Part shown: positions 1 to 8,449 of the stretch, piece after piece
Numbering within the stretch: the stretch's first letter is position 1
Layout: the number at the start of each line of letters is the position of its first letter
Assembly (NCBI GenBank): GCA_017860575.1
Contig: JAGDMS010000057.1
Location: 1-38,490 of the forward strand
DNA length: 38,490 nt
Source of the DNA: Deltaproteobacteria bacterium
GTDB taxonomy: Bacteria > Desulfobacterota > Binatia > HRBIN30
Direction: 5' to 3'
The notes under the pieces: model-generated
What the model was told of the DNA's origin: nothing
Seen by the model: the letters and a program-made list of their open reading frames with translations, nothing else
The model's database searches: none
Translations under genes and position numbers: made by a program

Positions 1-318
1 GCGGGCTGCAATCCTCTGTCCTGCAACCCCGTCTCGAAGACCTCGCAGTCTGCCTATGCCCTGGAGATCTACCGCGACGGGCAGAAGGCCCTCGAAGAGG
101 CCATGAAGCTGATGGAGGCCGGTTACCCGTCAGCCGCCATGTCGAAGCTGGTCGCTTGGGACAGCAAGGCTGCGGATGCCATTCAGAAGATCGAGCGGGA
201 TCCGATGCTGACGCCTGCTGACCGGAAGGAACTCGTGCGGAAGACCAACGAGATCCGGGAGACCGTCGGTCAGTTGATCCGGGCGATCGCGGCGGGTGAC
301 CAGTTTCGTCGCCCGTGA
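1..318 (+). CDS. Small putative lipoprotein, 3' part (5' end outside window)
   Basis: The reading frame is open from base 1 to the TGA at 316-318. It starts inside what looks like the end of a lipoprotein signal peptide (A-G-C-N-P), so only the first ~18 codons are probably missing. The mature part is short, charged and helical-looking (EEAMKLMEAG, AWDSKAADAIQKIE). It shows a small internal tandem duplication (CNPLS-CNPVS). No known domain was recognised. It is clearly paralogous to the frameshifted copy at 17841-18184, which shares KLME.G.PS, AWDSKAADAI.KI and IRAIAAGD. Each copy sits next to a metallohydrolase gene: here the convergent M19 dipeptidase, there an amidohydrolase. A membrane-tethered helical lipoprotein is the most that can be said, and the function is unknown. 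Confidence 0.7.
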   Translation, partial: AGCNPLSCNPVSKTSQSAYALEIYRDGQKALEEAMKLMEAGYPSAAMSKLVAWDSKAADAIQKIERDPMLTPADRKELVRKTNEIRETVGQLIRAIAAGDQFRRP

Positions 319-513
319 GCGCGAGACACAACCAGTGGCCATCGCGCTCGGCGTGCACGAGGGATCCGTTGGCTTGCGGGTTCTCGCGCCGGCCGTGCCG
401 AACGAGCACGGCCATTACCAAGCTCAGGCACGTTCAGCCTCACGAGTTTCGGGGGGCGTCAACATCGTCTCGATCGTGCGGGTCTTGGAGCAGGGTCTTC
501 GTCCCACCGGCCC

Positions 514-1758
514 TCATTCCCCGCCGTGCCGCCTGGCGACCTTCTCGTTTGCCTCCATCACGCGCAGGACGTTCTCGCCGAGGATGTTCCGGACGTCTTT
601 CTCGCTGTACCCTTTTGCCAGGAGCGCGGCCGTGATCTTCGGCAGCATCGTGCAGTCCTCCATGCCGGTCGGCATGAAGGCGCCGTCGAAGTCCGATCCC
701 AGGCCCACGTGCTCCGAGCCCACGAGCTTCACCGCGTGGTCGATGTGGTCGATGATCTTCTCCCAGGAGGTGGTGCCGACCGAGCGCTCTTTCATCTCGA
801 CTGCCTGCATCGCCGCGGCGAGCTTCTGTGCGTTCTCCGGCCCCGGGAACTTCTCCCGGGCTTCGCGCCGCATCCGGTCGAGATCCGGTTCGAGCGCCTT
901 CTGCTTCTGGTACAGCTCCTCGTCGAGGAAGCCGTCGTTGAAGTTGATCTGGATCGTGCCGCCCTTGGCCGCGAGGGCTTTGATCATCTCGTCGGTCATG
1001 TTCCGCGGGTGGCCGCACAGGGCGCGGCACGACGAGTGCGACGCGATGACCGGCGACTGGCTGACCTCCAGCACGTCCCAGAACGTCTTGTCCGAGACGT
1101 GCGAGACGTCCACCATGACGCCCAGGCGGTTCAGCTCGCGGATCACCTGCTTGCCGAAGTCGGTGAGGCCGTTGTGGGCCGGTTTGTCGCCCGACGAATC
1201 CGCCCAGTCCGTGTTGACCATGTGCGTGAGCGTCAGGTAGCGGGCGCCGCGGAGCGCGAAGTCGTCGAGCACCGCCAGGTCGTTGTTGATCATGTGGCCG
1301 CCCTCGACGCCGATCAGGACCGCGATCTTCTTTGCCTTGTGCGCAGCTCGCACATCGGCGGCCGTCGTGCAGACGACGAGGTCCTTTGGATGGCTGGTCA
1401 GGAGGATGTAAATCGCATCGAACTGCCGGCGCGCCTCGCTGACGGCGTGTGTGCCCGTCACTGTTCCCGCGATATACACCGAGAAGAAGGCGCCGTCGAG
1501 GCCGCCTGCGCGGATGCGCGGCAGGTCAACCGAGGTCCCGTCCGGATGCTCGGGCGAGTACGGCGTGCCGCGTACATCGAATCTCCAGCCTGTGGGGTGT
1601 GATCCACTGAACGTGTCGACGTGGGTGTCGAGCACGATGGCATCCTGGTGGATGCGCAGCGCTCGCGCGTCGGCAGCCTGCTGAGCCGGCTGGCCCACGG
1701 CAAGAACCAGGCCGGCAAGGGCCATCAGGAAGAGAGGTAACACCAGTGTGCGCTTCAT
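514..1758 (-). CDS. Membrane dipeptidase, peptidase family M19 (renal dipeptidase-like)
   Basis: This 414-aa protein is full length for family M19, whose members are zinc-dependent dipeptidases related to amidohydrolases. An N-terminal signal peptide (residues ~1-25, LVLPLFLMALAGLVLA) points to export. The metal-site residues are in place: H46 and D48 in DTHVDT, E152 in GVEGG, H220 in DVSH and H241 in ASHSS. The 21-residue spacing between the last two matches the family. GLGSDFDG near the C-terminus is also typical. It converges on the lipoprotein fragment at 1-318. A decayed second copy lies at 3101-4181. The start is the ATG at 1758, which places the signal peptide at the N-terminus. Some M19 members act on D-amino-acid or N-acyl substrates, so the exact substrate cannot be read. 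Confidence 0.92.
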   Translation of the reverse strand: MKRTLVLPLFLMALAGLVLAVGQPAQQAADARALRIHQDAIVLDTHVDTFSGSHPTGWRFDVRGTPYSPEHPDGTSVDLPRIRAGGLDGAFFSVYIAGTVTGTHAVSEARRQFDAIYILLTSHPKDLVVCTTAADVRAAHKAKKIAVLIGVEGGHMINNDLAVLDDFALRGARYLTLTHMVNTDWADSSGDKPAHNGLTDFGKQVIRELNRLGVMVDVSHVSDKTFWDVLEVSQSPVIASHSSCRALCGHPRNMTDEMIKALAAKGGTIQINFNDGFLDEELYQKQKALEPDLDRMRREAREKFPGPENAQKLAAAMQAVEMKERSVGTTSWEKIIDHIDHAVKLVGSEHVGLGSDFDGAFMPTGMEDCTMLPKITAALLAKGYSEKDVRNILGENVLRVMEANEKVARRHGGE

Positions 1759-1793
1759 TGAAATTTCCGGACTGTCCGAGGGACGCCCCGAAG

Positions 1794-1806
1794 ACTGATT
1801 CTATCG
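1794..1806 (-). promoter_or_regulatory. Putative -10 element of the M19 dipeptidase promoter
   Basis: On the minus strand a TAGAAT hexamer (1798-1803) lies about 40 bp upstream of the dipeptidase start, in the context GATAGAATCA. The decayed paralog has ATAGAATCA at the matching position (4185-4190). Conservation in a gene that no longer codes supports a shared ancestral promoter. No clear -35 box is visible. Confidence 0.45.
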
Positions 1807-2259
1807 GTCGACGGTTAGCCTCCGCAACAGCAGGCCGCCAGACTGAACTGCGGTCCGCGCCCTGTCGCCGACTGGCACAACGTGCGACATCGTCGGTGTG
1901 CTAGGCTCTCGCCGGTGATCCGCAGGAGCTCCGTTCCGCGCTGTTGGAACATGCATCGATTCCATCAGCTCGAACCATGGCGGATCGCCCTCTCCACAGG
2001 TGAGCGCGGGCATTCAGTGTTGTCGTCGGCCTTCCGATATGAGAGGAAGATGCAGGAGAACCATCCAGGATATTCCAGTGCGGATCTTCCTCTCGACGAC
2101 GTCGAACTCTGGCTCGCTGGACCGGACGCCAACGATGCCGACGCAGAGTGAGTGTGCGGGTGACTCCCTCGCCTCGTGGTTTCAAGTCTTCAAAATCACG
2201 CCACGCGTTGTGCGCCTTGATCCTTCGGACCGCACAACACCGTGTCGAATGCCGCGAGG
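1807..2259. other. Intergenic stretch without a recognisable gene
   Basis: About 450 bp lie between the dipeptidase promoter and the 3' end of the methyltransferase gene. The ORFs the track lists here (for example 1882-2151 and 1901-2284) have arginine-, serine- and histidine-rich translations with no domain character and mutually overlapping frames, as random GC-rich sequence gives. No terminator, repeat or RNA was recognised. Confidence 0.5.
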
Positions 2260-3018
2260 CTAGAAATCCGAAAAGAACCGCCAATCCCTATGATCGGCGC
2301 CGACCTTCTGAAACACCGCAGCGTTGGGAACCGCAGAATCACGTCTCGCAAAGTCGGAACGGTTCCGTTCGACGTATCGCACGACCTTTCGAATTGCCGG
2401 CATCCACATGTCATCGAAGATGATGTAACCGCTGGACGCACAAACACGATCGGAAAGCACGAAGTCGAGCAGCACATCCTCGAACTTGTGGCTTCCGTCG
2501 ATGAAAACAACATCGAACTTCTGCCCTTCGTTCTCGAGACTCGGAAGTGCATGGACTGACAGTTCGCTGACAAACCGGAAACGGTCTTCCATCCCAACTT
2601 CGCGCACTTTCTCCATGCCGATCCCGTTCCAGTCGGTCATCTCAAAGGGATCAATGACGACATGCTGACCACCGGTCGCCGCAGCTGCGGCTAGGAAGTA
2701 CAGCGTACTGTACCCATAGGCGAACCCAACCTCCATCGTTCTTCTCGCATTGATCTTGCGACAGGTGTCGTAGATCAGGATCCCTTCGGCGGGGGAGATC
2801 CCCGTGATCTGGTCAAGTTCATGGAGCTTGCCGTCTAGCCCCCGCTGAGGCCGATGCTCATACATCGAAAGCAGCGCCGTGGCAAACCTCGGTTCAAGGC
2901 GTTTCGCAAGATCCATCTCCGGTTCACCGGCCCTTGCCCTCAGGATCAAGAGGCCAACGGCGGAGCCAATCAGCACGCCGGTCAAACAGACTAGAACCAG
3001 CACGTAGACTTTCCTCAT
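2260..3018 (-). CDS. Membrane-anchored class I SAM-dependent methyltransferase (Methyltransf_24-like)
   Basis: The start is placed at the ATG at 3018 rather than the longer track start at 3063. An AAAGG ribosome-binding site lies just upstream of it, and the protein then opens with a clean transmembrane segment (residues ~4-24). The soluble part has the class I methyltransferase pattern. There is a glycine-containing motif I region (MEVGFAYGYSTLYF), an acidic strand end (VVIDPFE), and a late strand with FDVVFIDGSHKFEDV, typical of the Methyltransf_24 and cephalosporin-hydroxylase-like group. IIFDDMWMPAI follows. The substrate is unknown. The gene lies between the intact and the decayed M19 genes on the same strand. 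It is the first of three methyltransferases in the window with an N-terminal membrane anchor. Confidence 0.82.
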   Translation of the reverse strand: MRKVYVLVLVCLTGVLIGSAVGLLILRARAGEPEMDLAKRLEPRFATALLSMYEHRPQRGLDGKLHELDQITGISPAEGILIYDTCRKINARRTMEVGFAYGYSTLYFLAAAAATGGQHVVIDPFEMTDWNGIGMEKVREVGMEDRFRFVSELSVHALPSLENEGQKFDVVFIDGSHKFEDVLLDFVLSDRVCASSGYIIFDDMWMPAIRKVVRYVERNRSDFARRDSAVPNAAVFQKVGADHRDWRFFSDF

Positions 3019-3100
3019 TGCAAACACCTTTCTGCCCAGGAATCGACGTGTTCGCATGTGCAAACCAGGCCCCTTCTACGAGGGCGTCTCCTTAGGCGGG

Positions 3101-4181
3101 CTACTTCCCATGCCGCCACCGGTCCACTCTCTAGTTCGCTTCCATGACGCGCAGGATGTTCTCGCCAGGGATCTTCCGGACGTCCTTCTCGCTGTGCATC
3201 TTCTGCCAGGAGCGCCGCCGTGATCTTCGGCAGTATTGTGCGGTCCTCCAAGCCTGCCGGCATAAAGGCACCGTCGAAGTCCGATCCCAGGCCCACGTGC
3301 TCGAAGCCCACGAGCATCGCCGCGTGCTCAATGTGGTTGATGATCTTCTCCCAGGACGTCCTGCCGGCCTTGGCGGCCAGCCGTTTGATCATCTCGTCCG
3401 TCATGTTCCGCGGGTGACCGCACAGAGCGCGGCACGAGGAACGCGAAGCGACCACGGGCGACTGGCTCACCCCCACCACCTCCCAGAGCGTCTTGCCCGA
3501 GACCTGAGACACGTCCACCATGACACCCGGGCGTTTCGGCTCTCGGACCACATGCTTGCCGAAGTCGGTGCGGCCATTGTGGGCCGGCTTGTCGCCCGAC
3601 GAATCCGCCCGGCCCGTGTTGACCATGTGTGTGAGCGTCGGGTACCGGTGTTTCCGAGAGCGTGAAGTCGTCGGGCACTGCCAAGTCGTCGTGGATTACG
3701 TAGCCGCTCTCGACGCCGACCAGCACCGCGATCTTGTTTGCTTTGTGGGCAACTCGCACGTCGGCGGCCGTCCTGCAGGGTGCGATGTCCGCCGGATGGC
3801 TGCTCACGAGCGCATGGATCGAGTCGAACTGCCGGCGCGCGGTCCTGTTACCGTCCCGGCGATGTAGACCGAGAGGAGCGCGTCATCCAGACCGCCTTCG
3901 CGCATGTGCCGCAAGTCCACCGAGCTTCCGTCGGGATGCTCGGCCGAGAACGGAACGTTGCGCGCATCGAACTTCCAATCCGGTAAGTGGGGCTCGCTGA
4001 GCGTGTCGACGGGGGTGTCCAGGACAAAGCCATCGTGGTGGACGCGTAGGACTCCCGCATCAGAGGCGTGCCAAGCCGGCGCGCGCACAGCAGGAACCAA
4101 GCCGGTGAGTGCAAAGACGCCTGGACCAGACACGAGCCCTGGCTTCGAGAGAAACTCCGGATGACTGCGGGAATCTCTCAA
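3101..4181 (-). pseudogene. Decayed second copy of M19 membrane dipeptidase
   Basis: Homology to the intact gene at 514-1758 runs through three reading frames. The N-terminal part is in ORF 3804-4181, the middle in 3328-3807 and 3015-3626, and the C-terminal end (GENILRVMEAN) in 3131-3331, so at least three frameshifts are present. About 61 codons between LAAK and TSWEK are deleted. A TAG replaces a GAG near the end, and the equivalent of the original stop lies at 3101-3103. The original start codon seems lost. Three metal-site histidines are replaced: DTHVDT to DTPVDT, DVSH to DVSQ, and ASHSS to ASRSS. The gene cannot make an active dipeptidase, and the number of lesions argues against simple sequencing error. 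Confidence 0.88.
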
Positions 4182-4182
4182 G

Positions 4183-4193
4183 TGATTCTATAA
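4183..4193 (-). promoter_or_regulatory. Fossil promoter -10 of the decayed M19 gene
   Basis: The minus strand reads TTATAGAATCA just upstream of the pseudogene. It matches the GATAGAATCA upstream of the intact paralog at a similar distance. This is the retained promoter end of the duplicated unit; whether it is still active is unknown. Confidence 0.4.
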
Positions 4194-4712
4194 GTAGCCC
4201 GGACCGCTAGCAAGGTCCGCTGGAACGCGGTATCCTCGCTTCGAGGGTCGTTGGCTGTCTCATTTGAGTCTGGTTAACGCGCAGGGAATGCGGATCTCTC
4301 AGGGGCGACTACTTTCGGTCATCCACGGGTCATGTGATTCGAGCCGTTGTTGATCGAGGCCGGGTTGTCCGAATCTAAGGTCCTTCGTGGATTCATCGCC
4401 GAGAGGAAGTCGTCGGAATCTGCCTAGATCGAGATGCACCAGAATGTCCCGCAGCAGATTCTTCGGCCCTTTTGGTCAGAAAGGGGCGCCCGCCAGCCAC
4501 GCAGGTGTCAGGCCGACGGAGCTGTGCGCGTCCAGCCATGGGTTCACCTGGGTCACCTCACTATCTCCCCGAGCGCATGACCGAACCGCGCTGCAGAATG
4601 GCCGTCCAGACTGGTCGGCTGCTCGACGACGCCGATAACGTCGGTAGCGGGGAATTCGCATTGCAGAGCCATCATGGATTGACGGATGATCTGACGCGCT
4701 GCGCGAGCCGCC
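4194..4712. other. Intergenic stretch of ~520 bp without a supported gene
   Basis: The track ORFs at 4387-4638, 4472-4723 and 4476-4739 overlap on both strands and have no domain character. On the minus strand a short run (VNPWLDAHSSVGLTPAWLAG) faintly recalls an ankyrin unit but stands alone. No RNA gene, terminator or mobile element was recognised. Confidence 0.5.
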
Positions 4713-4740
4713 AAGCCCAATAAAGTAGAATAAGCCCAAT
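4713..4740 (+). promoter_or_regulatory. Promoter/operator-like site of the first FkbM gene: two AAGCCCAAT direct repeats around a -10
   Basis: Two identical 9-mers, AAGCCCAAT (4713-4721 and 4732-4740), are 19 bp apart start to start. They enclose a TAGAAT -10 hexamer (4726-4731). The start codon follows 25 bp after the second repeat. The paralogous FkbM gene at 15148-15927 has an AAGCCCA copy followed by TAAGAT at a similar distance, so this is probably a shared promoter feature. Protein binding is an inference. Confidence 0.45.
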
Positions 4741-4765
4741 GTGCAGCTGAGGGTGGGTGACCAAT

Positions 4766-5557
4766 ATGCGAAAGCGGACTTTCGATCTATTCGAGTTGAT
4801 TCTCATAGTACTCTTCGCGGTGCTTATCGTTTCAGCGTGGCCGAGATCCATACCGCCGCCGTCAAGGTATGAGGATGCGCGAACCCAGGAGCAAGCGTCC
4901 GCACTCAAGGAGAAGTACGGTCCAACGCGGAACTCACAGTACGAGGAAGAATGGATTGTCAGGGACTTCTTCAGGGACAGCCACAACGGCGTATTTGTGG
5001 ATGTGGGGGCCAATCACTATCAGGCGGGCAGCAACACGTACTATTTGGAGGAACACCTCGGATGGTCGGGGATCGCCGTAGAGCCCCAGCGCCAGTTCGA
5101 GGCCGACTATATAAGATACCGGCCGCGCACGCGATTCTATCCTCTGTTCGTGTCTGACGTGTCAGACGAAAAGGCTCGTCTTTATGTCCTGGCACAGAAC
5201 TCACTCGTCTCGTCCTCCAGTCAGTCATTCACGAAATTCTTCGGCAAGGATGCGCAGCCGATCGAAGTTCAGACTATAACGCTTACGGAACTGCTCGAGT
5301 CGGTCAAGCTGGGCTCGATCGACTTTCTCTCGATCGACGTTGAACTTTCGGAGCCGAATGTCCTGGCAGGTTTCGACGTCGAGAGATTCAAGCCTGCGTT
5401 TGTTTGCATAGAAGCGCACCCGGAGGTCCGACAGCAAATCCTCGATTATTTCACCACGCATCGCTATGTGGTCGTGGGAAAATATTTGCGAGTAGATACG
5501 CAAAACCTCTACTTCGTTCCGCTAGGGGGAACCGCAGCGCCGACGGCGGGTTCTTGA
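4766..5557 (+). CDS. Membrane-anchored FkbM-family methyltransferase (paralog 1)
   Basis: The start is taken at the ATG at 4766, behind GAGGGTGG, rather than the GTG at 4757 in the track. The N-terminus has basic residues (MRKR), then one transmembrane segment (~8-25) and a linker. The FkbM domain follows, with motif I FVDVGAN (residues ~77-83), IAVEPQ as the acidic SAM-ribose strand, and the late FkbM pattern LSIDVELSEPNVLAG with FVCIEAHPE. FkbM enzymes usually O-methylate sugars or small metabolites. It is about 60% identical by eye to the product of 15148-15927 over the soluble domain, including a near-identical C-terminus (YLRVDTQNLYF). By the positive-inside rule the domain would face outward, which is odd for a SAM enzyme. 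Confidence 0.85.
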   Translation: MRKRTFDLFELILIVLFAVLIVSAWPRSIPPPSRYEDARTQEQASALKEKYGPTRNSQYEEEWIVRDFFRDSHNGVFVDVGANHYQAGSNTYYLEEHLGWSGIAVEPQRQFEADYIRYRPRTRFYPLFVSDVSDEKARLYVLAQNSLVSSSSQSFTKFFGKDAQPIEVQTITLTELLESVKLGSIDFLSIDVELSEPNVLAGFDVERFKPAFVCIEAHPEVRQQILDYFTTHRYVVVGKYLRVDTQNLYFVPLGGTAAPTAGS

Positions 5558-5770
5558 GATCCTGCGTGCGTCCGCGTGTGACAGGAGACAGACCGACTCA
5601 TGCGCCACTGGTGTTGACACAGCACTGTCAGCTGAGCGGCGCGTCGGCACCTCGCTGCGATAGGATTATCGCAATCCACTTGCTCCACCAACGTCAGACA
5701 CACCCGTACGACCTGACGTTGCGAATGACGGTCTGCAGGGGCCGAGAACGGCCCATTGACGCCACGGGAT

Positions 5771-7576
5771 TCATCGTAAACGATCTCCCGGCTCCGCTCC
5801 AACCACAACAGCGTCGGAATAACCCCGCAGCGCGCCGAATTCGCGGTATGTCCGCAGCTTGGCGCGCGAGCGCGCGATGATGTGCGGACGGTAGATGACT
5901 CGCCCGTCCGTTGCGAAGGTAGCCGTACCAATCGCTTCGATCCACTCCCTGGGGTCGTCCATATTGTAGTACTCAACGGCCGGCTCCGAAGGTTCGGGAC
6001 GTGAGCGGTCTGGGAAGCCGGCGATGGGGCCAAGGTCGAGTAGTGAGATCGGAGCCTGCGCGTCGCCGGCCGGCATCCCAAATGTAGCAAGCACGACAGT
6101 GTAGTATTTCCGCTGTCCGAAGTTGGAGCTGACAAGTTCCCGCCTGTTCCCGTGGTCTGAGAAGACTACCAGTCGGTTCTGACGGGCCGGTGCGAGAAAA
6201 TCGGTCTCGCGAAGGACATCAGCGACCAACCGTTCCAGATTCTTGATCTTCCAGCGGTAGATCCCAATCACGTCGCCTTCGACCTTCGGGTACTGCCAGT
6301 TAAGGCTGAGATCTTGTACGGCAACAAGTGGCGAAAGCCGTAGCGAAGACCGTTCGTCTGCGCTCAACTCCGACATTCGTGGGTATGCCGCTTGGTGAAG
6401 GTAGTCAAGTTGTGCTGCCACGAATGTCGGGCGTTGTGCCTGTGTCCTCGTGAGGATCTCTCGTAGCTCAGCCCGCAGGTCATACGAGTAGGTGTTGGCC
6501 TGATTCCGCGGAGTGTGCCAGAAGGCGACCTCGGGTAGGCGAGACATCAACATCGGCAGCAGTACACTGGCGTTCTTAACTGTGGACGTGGACAGCTGAA
6601 GCCAGCCGAGCGGTCCACTACGGTTGTGCTCGAAACCGGCAGTGGTGCCAACGTAAGTAGTGAATTGGTCGCCGAAGTAACTCCATGTTTCGTAGCCACG
6701 CCGCTTTGCTTCGCCGATCAGCTGATATTGCGACCCGGTCCAATCGACCGCTTGATAGGTCAGTAGTACTCCCGTTTCTCGCACAGGGCGGTGCATCAAG
6801 ATCGCTGGCCAGACGGCGTTTGTCAGCAAGCCTGGCGTGATGGCGTTCTCGTAGAAGGTTCCGGAGTGGTCGCGGGTCAACTCGCGAAGAGCTGTGACGT
6901 CGTCAGTGGTGGACAGTGAGTCCAATCCGACGAGTACAACGCCACGAGAACCTACTTGCCCGACCACCCCCGGCATCGGTAGCACCGCTAGTCCCCATCC
7001 CCAGATCACCAGCCCAGCCACTGCCAAAGGGTAGAACCCCATCCCGATGCGCGGTCTGGCAACCCAACCGAGAAGGAAGCCCGCGAGCAGGAGGAGAACT
7101 GGCAGGAGGATCTGAATAAGGAGCACCTTTTGGTGGCGCAGAAGAGCGAGCGATGGGTGACTCAAGACCGCGGGGAACTCCATCGCGATGCCGACTGTCA
7201 CCGCACCGAAGACCAAGATCGGCTCAAGGAGACACACGATCGCGGGCCTGCGCCCCCCGCCAGTTGGTGCGAACACCGCAATGCTAATGCCCAGCATCGC
7301 GAGCCCGGAAGCGCCAAACTCGGGCCACATCTCAGCCAGCCCAAGAACAGACGCTGACAGAGCAATGGGGAGCGGAACGGCTGAGGTTAACGGGTCACGA
7401 CGGATGGTGACCGCTGCCATCAAGACGGCGAACAGCGGCCATGCCAAAAACCAGACGAGAAAATGAAAGAACACCTGCCGCCGGTCCGGCATCCACGTCG
7501 ACAGTTGCCGAACGGGGCGTGCTTTCATGCGCAACGACCCGGTAGCATCGCGTCTTTCACTCGCATATTTGCTCAC
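5771..7576 (-). CDS. Membrane protein with C-terminal alkaline-phosphatase-superfamily (sulfatase/phosphodiesterase-like) domain
   Basis: This 601-aa protein has about five or six predicted membrane spans in the first ~210 residues, then a soluble domain. The domain starts with VVLVGLDSLS, where the Asp is the likely first metal ligand. Next comes TNAVWPAILM followed by RPVRETGV, where the Thr is the likely nucleophile as in nucleotide-phosphodiesterase-like members. LDYLHQAAY resembles the Asp-x-x-His metal motif, and VVFSDHGN is the second metal site. This layout suits an inner-membrane enzyme acting in the periplasm on a sulfated or phosphorylated glycan or lipid. The track start (GTG at 7576) is kept because CAGGAA lies 7-8 bp upstream; ATG 7528 is an alternative. 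It converges on the first FkbM gene. The substrate is unknown. Confidence 0.75.
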   Translation of the reverse strand: MSKYASERRDATGSLRMKARPVRQLSTWMPDRRQVFFHFLVWFLAWPLFAVLMAAVTIRRDPLTSAVPLPIALSASVLGLAEMWPEFGASGLAMLGISIAVFAPTGGGRRPAIVCLLEPILVFGAVTVGIAMEFPAVLSHPSLALLRHQKVLLIQILLPVLLLLAGFLLGWVARPRIGMGFYPLAVAGLVIWGWGLAVLPMPGVVGQVGSRGVVLVGLDSLSTTDDVTALRELTRDHSGTFYENAITPGLLTNAVWPAILMHRPVRETGVLLTYQAVDWTGSQYQLIGEAKRRGYETWSYFGDQFTTYVGTTAGFEHNRSGPLGWLQLSTSTVKNASVLLPMLMSRLPEVAFWHTPRNQANTYSYDLRAELREILTRTQAQRPTFVAAQLDYLHQAAYPRMSELSADERSSLRLSPLVAVQDLSLNWQYPKVEGDVIGIYRWKIKNLERLVADVLRETDFLAPARQNRLVVFSDHGNRRELVSSNFGQRKYYTVVLATFGMPAGDAQAPISLLDLGPIAGFPDRSRPEPSEPAVEYYNMDDPREWIEAIGTATFATDGRVIYRPHIIARSRAKLRTYREFGALRGYSDAVVVGAEPGDRLR

Positions 7577-8016
7577 TTATGTCGTTCCTGCCAAATCAGC
7601 CGTGATCCCAGCCAAAGCACAACAGTGAGACTGGAGACCCGATCAGCGGCAATGAAGCCGGGCATGATACATGAAGGACTTGGAGCGCGCACATCCACGG
7701 AGACTGGACGCAGGTCAGGACGACCCAAAACATCGCAACCCTGAAGATGACACTAGTCGCATGCTCGTCGCAAGAGCCAGCCTGTCACTCGCCGGGTAGG
7801 CAGCCATGGTGACCGTGCGGTTCTTGTGGTCACTGCTCGATGCGAGCAGAGCCGGCGCAGTTGGGAACGCGACTCTTCGCTCCTCCAATAACCCCAGCGA
7901 CATATCTGCAGGTCGGCAAGCCGCGCTCAGGGGACATGTCGGCGTCATGCGCTGTCGCTGACAGGTTGGCTTGCGTTACTGGTACGTAGCTGTCTTGAAT
8001 TGGCTACAATTGACCG
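7577..8016. other. Intergenic stretch of ~440 bp, divergent gene starts, no supported gene
   Basis: The stretch separates the divergent sulfatase-like gene and DUF192 gene. The track ORFs 7715-7948 and 7463-7744 have no domain features. A TACAAT hexamer (8005-8010) lies 6 bp before the GTG at 8017 and could be a -10 giving an almost leaderless transcript, but no -35 box is visible. Confidence 0.45.
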
Positions 8017-8409
8017 GTGACTGCAAACATGTTTCTGAAGCCGATGCTGGACACGCCCGATGCTCCGTGGACGCTTCGGAACGCCCGCAACGGGCTTGTG
8101 CTGGCTCGGAAGCTCGAACCTGCATTCGACTCGAAAGCCCGGCGCCGAGGCCTCCTCGGACGGCAAGGGCTTGATGTCGGTGCGGCGCTGATCATCGCAC
8201 CCTGCAACAGCATCCATACGTTCTTCATGAAGTTCGCGATTGACGTCGTTTTCGTGAGTCGCGATGGACGTGTGGCCAAAGTATACCAGGCGCTGCCGGC
8301 ATGGCGCATCGGGGTTTGCTGGAACAGCTTTGCGGTCATCGAGTTAGCGGCGGGAGCCGCCGCGCGGGCGAAAACCCGAGTAGCGGACGATCTCCAGATC
8401 GTTCGATAA
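8017..8409 (+). CDS. DUF192 family protein
   Basis: At 130 aa this is close to the usual size of the DUF192 domain. The family hallmark is clear: an Arg-rich segment before GLLGR, then HTFFMKFAIDVVFVSRDGRV, then a return strand with KVYQALPAWR, and a hydrophobic end (VIELAAGAAAR). No signal peptide is seen, although many relatives are exported. The biochemical role of DUF192 is not established. GTG 8017 and ATG 8029 are both possible starts, and neither has a good ribosome-binding site. The next gene begins 40 bp downstream on the same strand, so an operon with the TonB-type protein is likely. Confidence 0.85.
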   Translation: MTANMFLKPMLDTPDAPWTLRNARNGLVLARKLEPAFDSKARRRGLLGRQGLDVGAALIIAPCNSIHTFFMKFAIDVVFVSRDGRVAKVYQALPAWRIGVCWNSFAVIELAAGAAARAKTRVADDLQIVR

Positions 8410-8449
8410 ACGTACCGGTAATCGCGTGTCGGAAAGGAGTCGCACGACG

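Noticed and set aside
296-1602. Plus-strand ORFs 296-1240 and 526-1602
   Set aside because: They are shadows of the M19 gene on the other strand; translations lack domains.
1882-2284. ORFs 1882-2151 (+), 1901-2284 (-), 2000-2263 (+)
   Set aside because: Overlapping frames on both strands, no ribosome-binding site, no motif.
4476-4739. Ankyrin-like fragment on the minus strand
   Set aside because: Only one faint unit; no second repeat and no surrounding gene structure.
7715-7948. ORF 7715-7948 (-)
   Set aside because: No domain, no start signals; probably chance.
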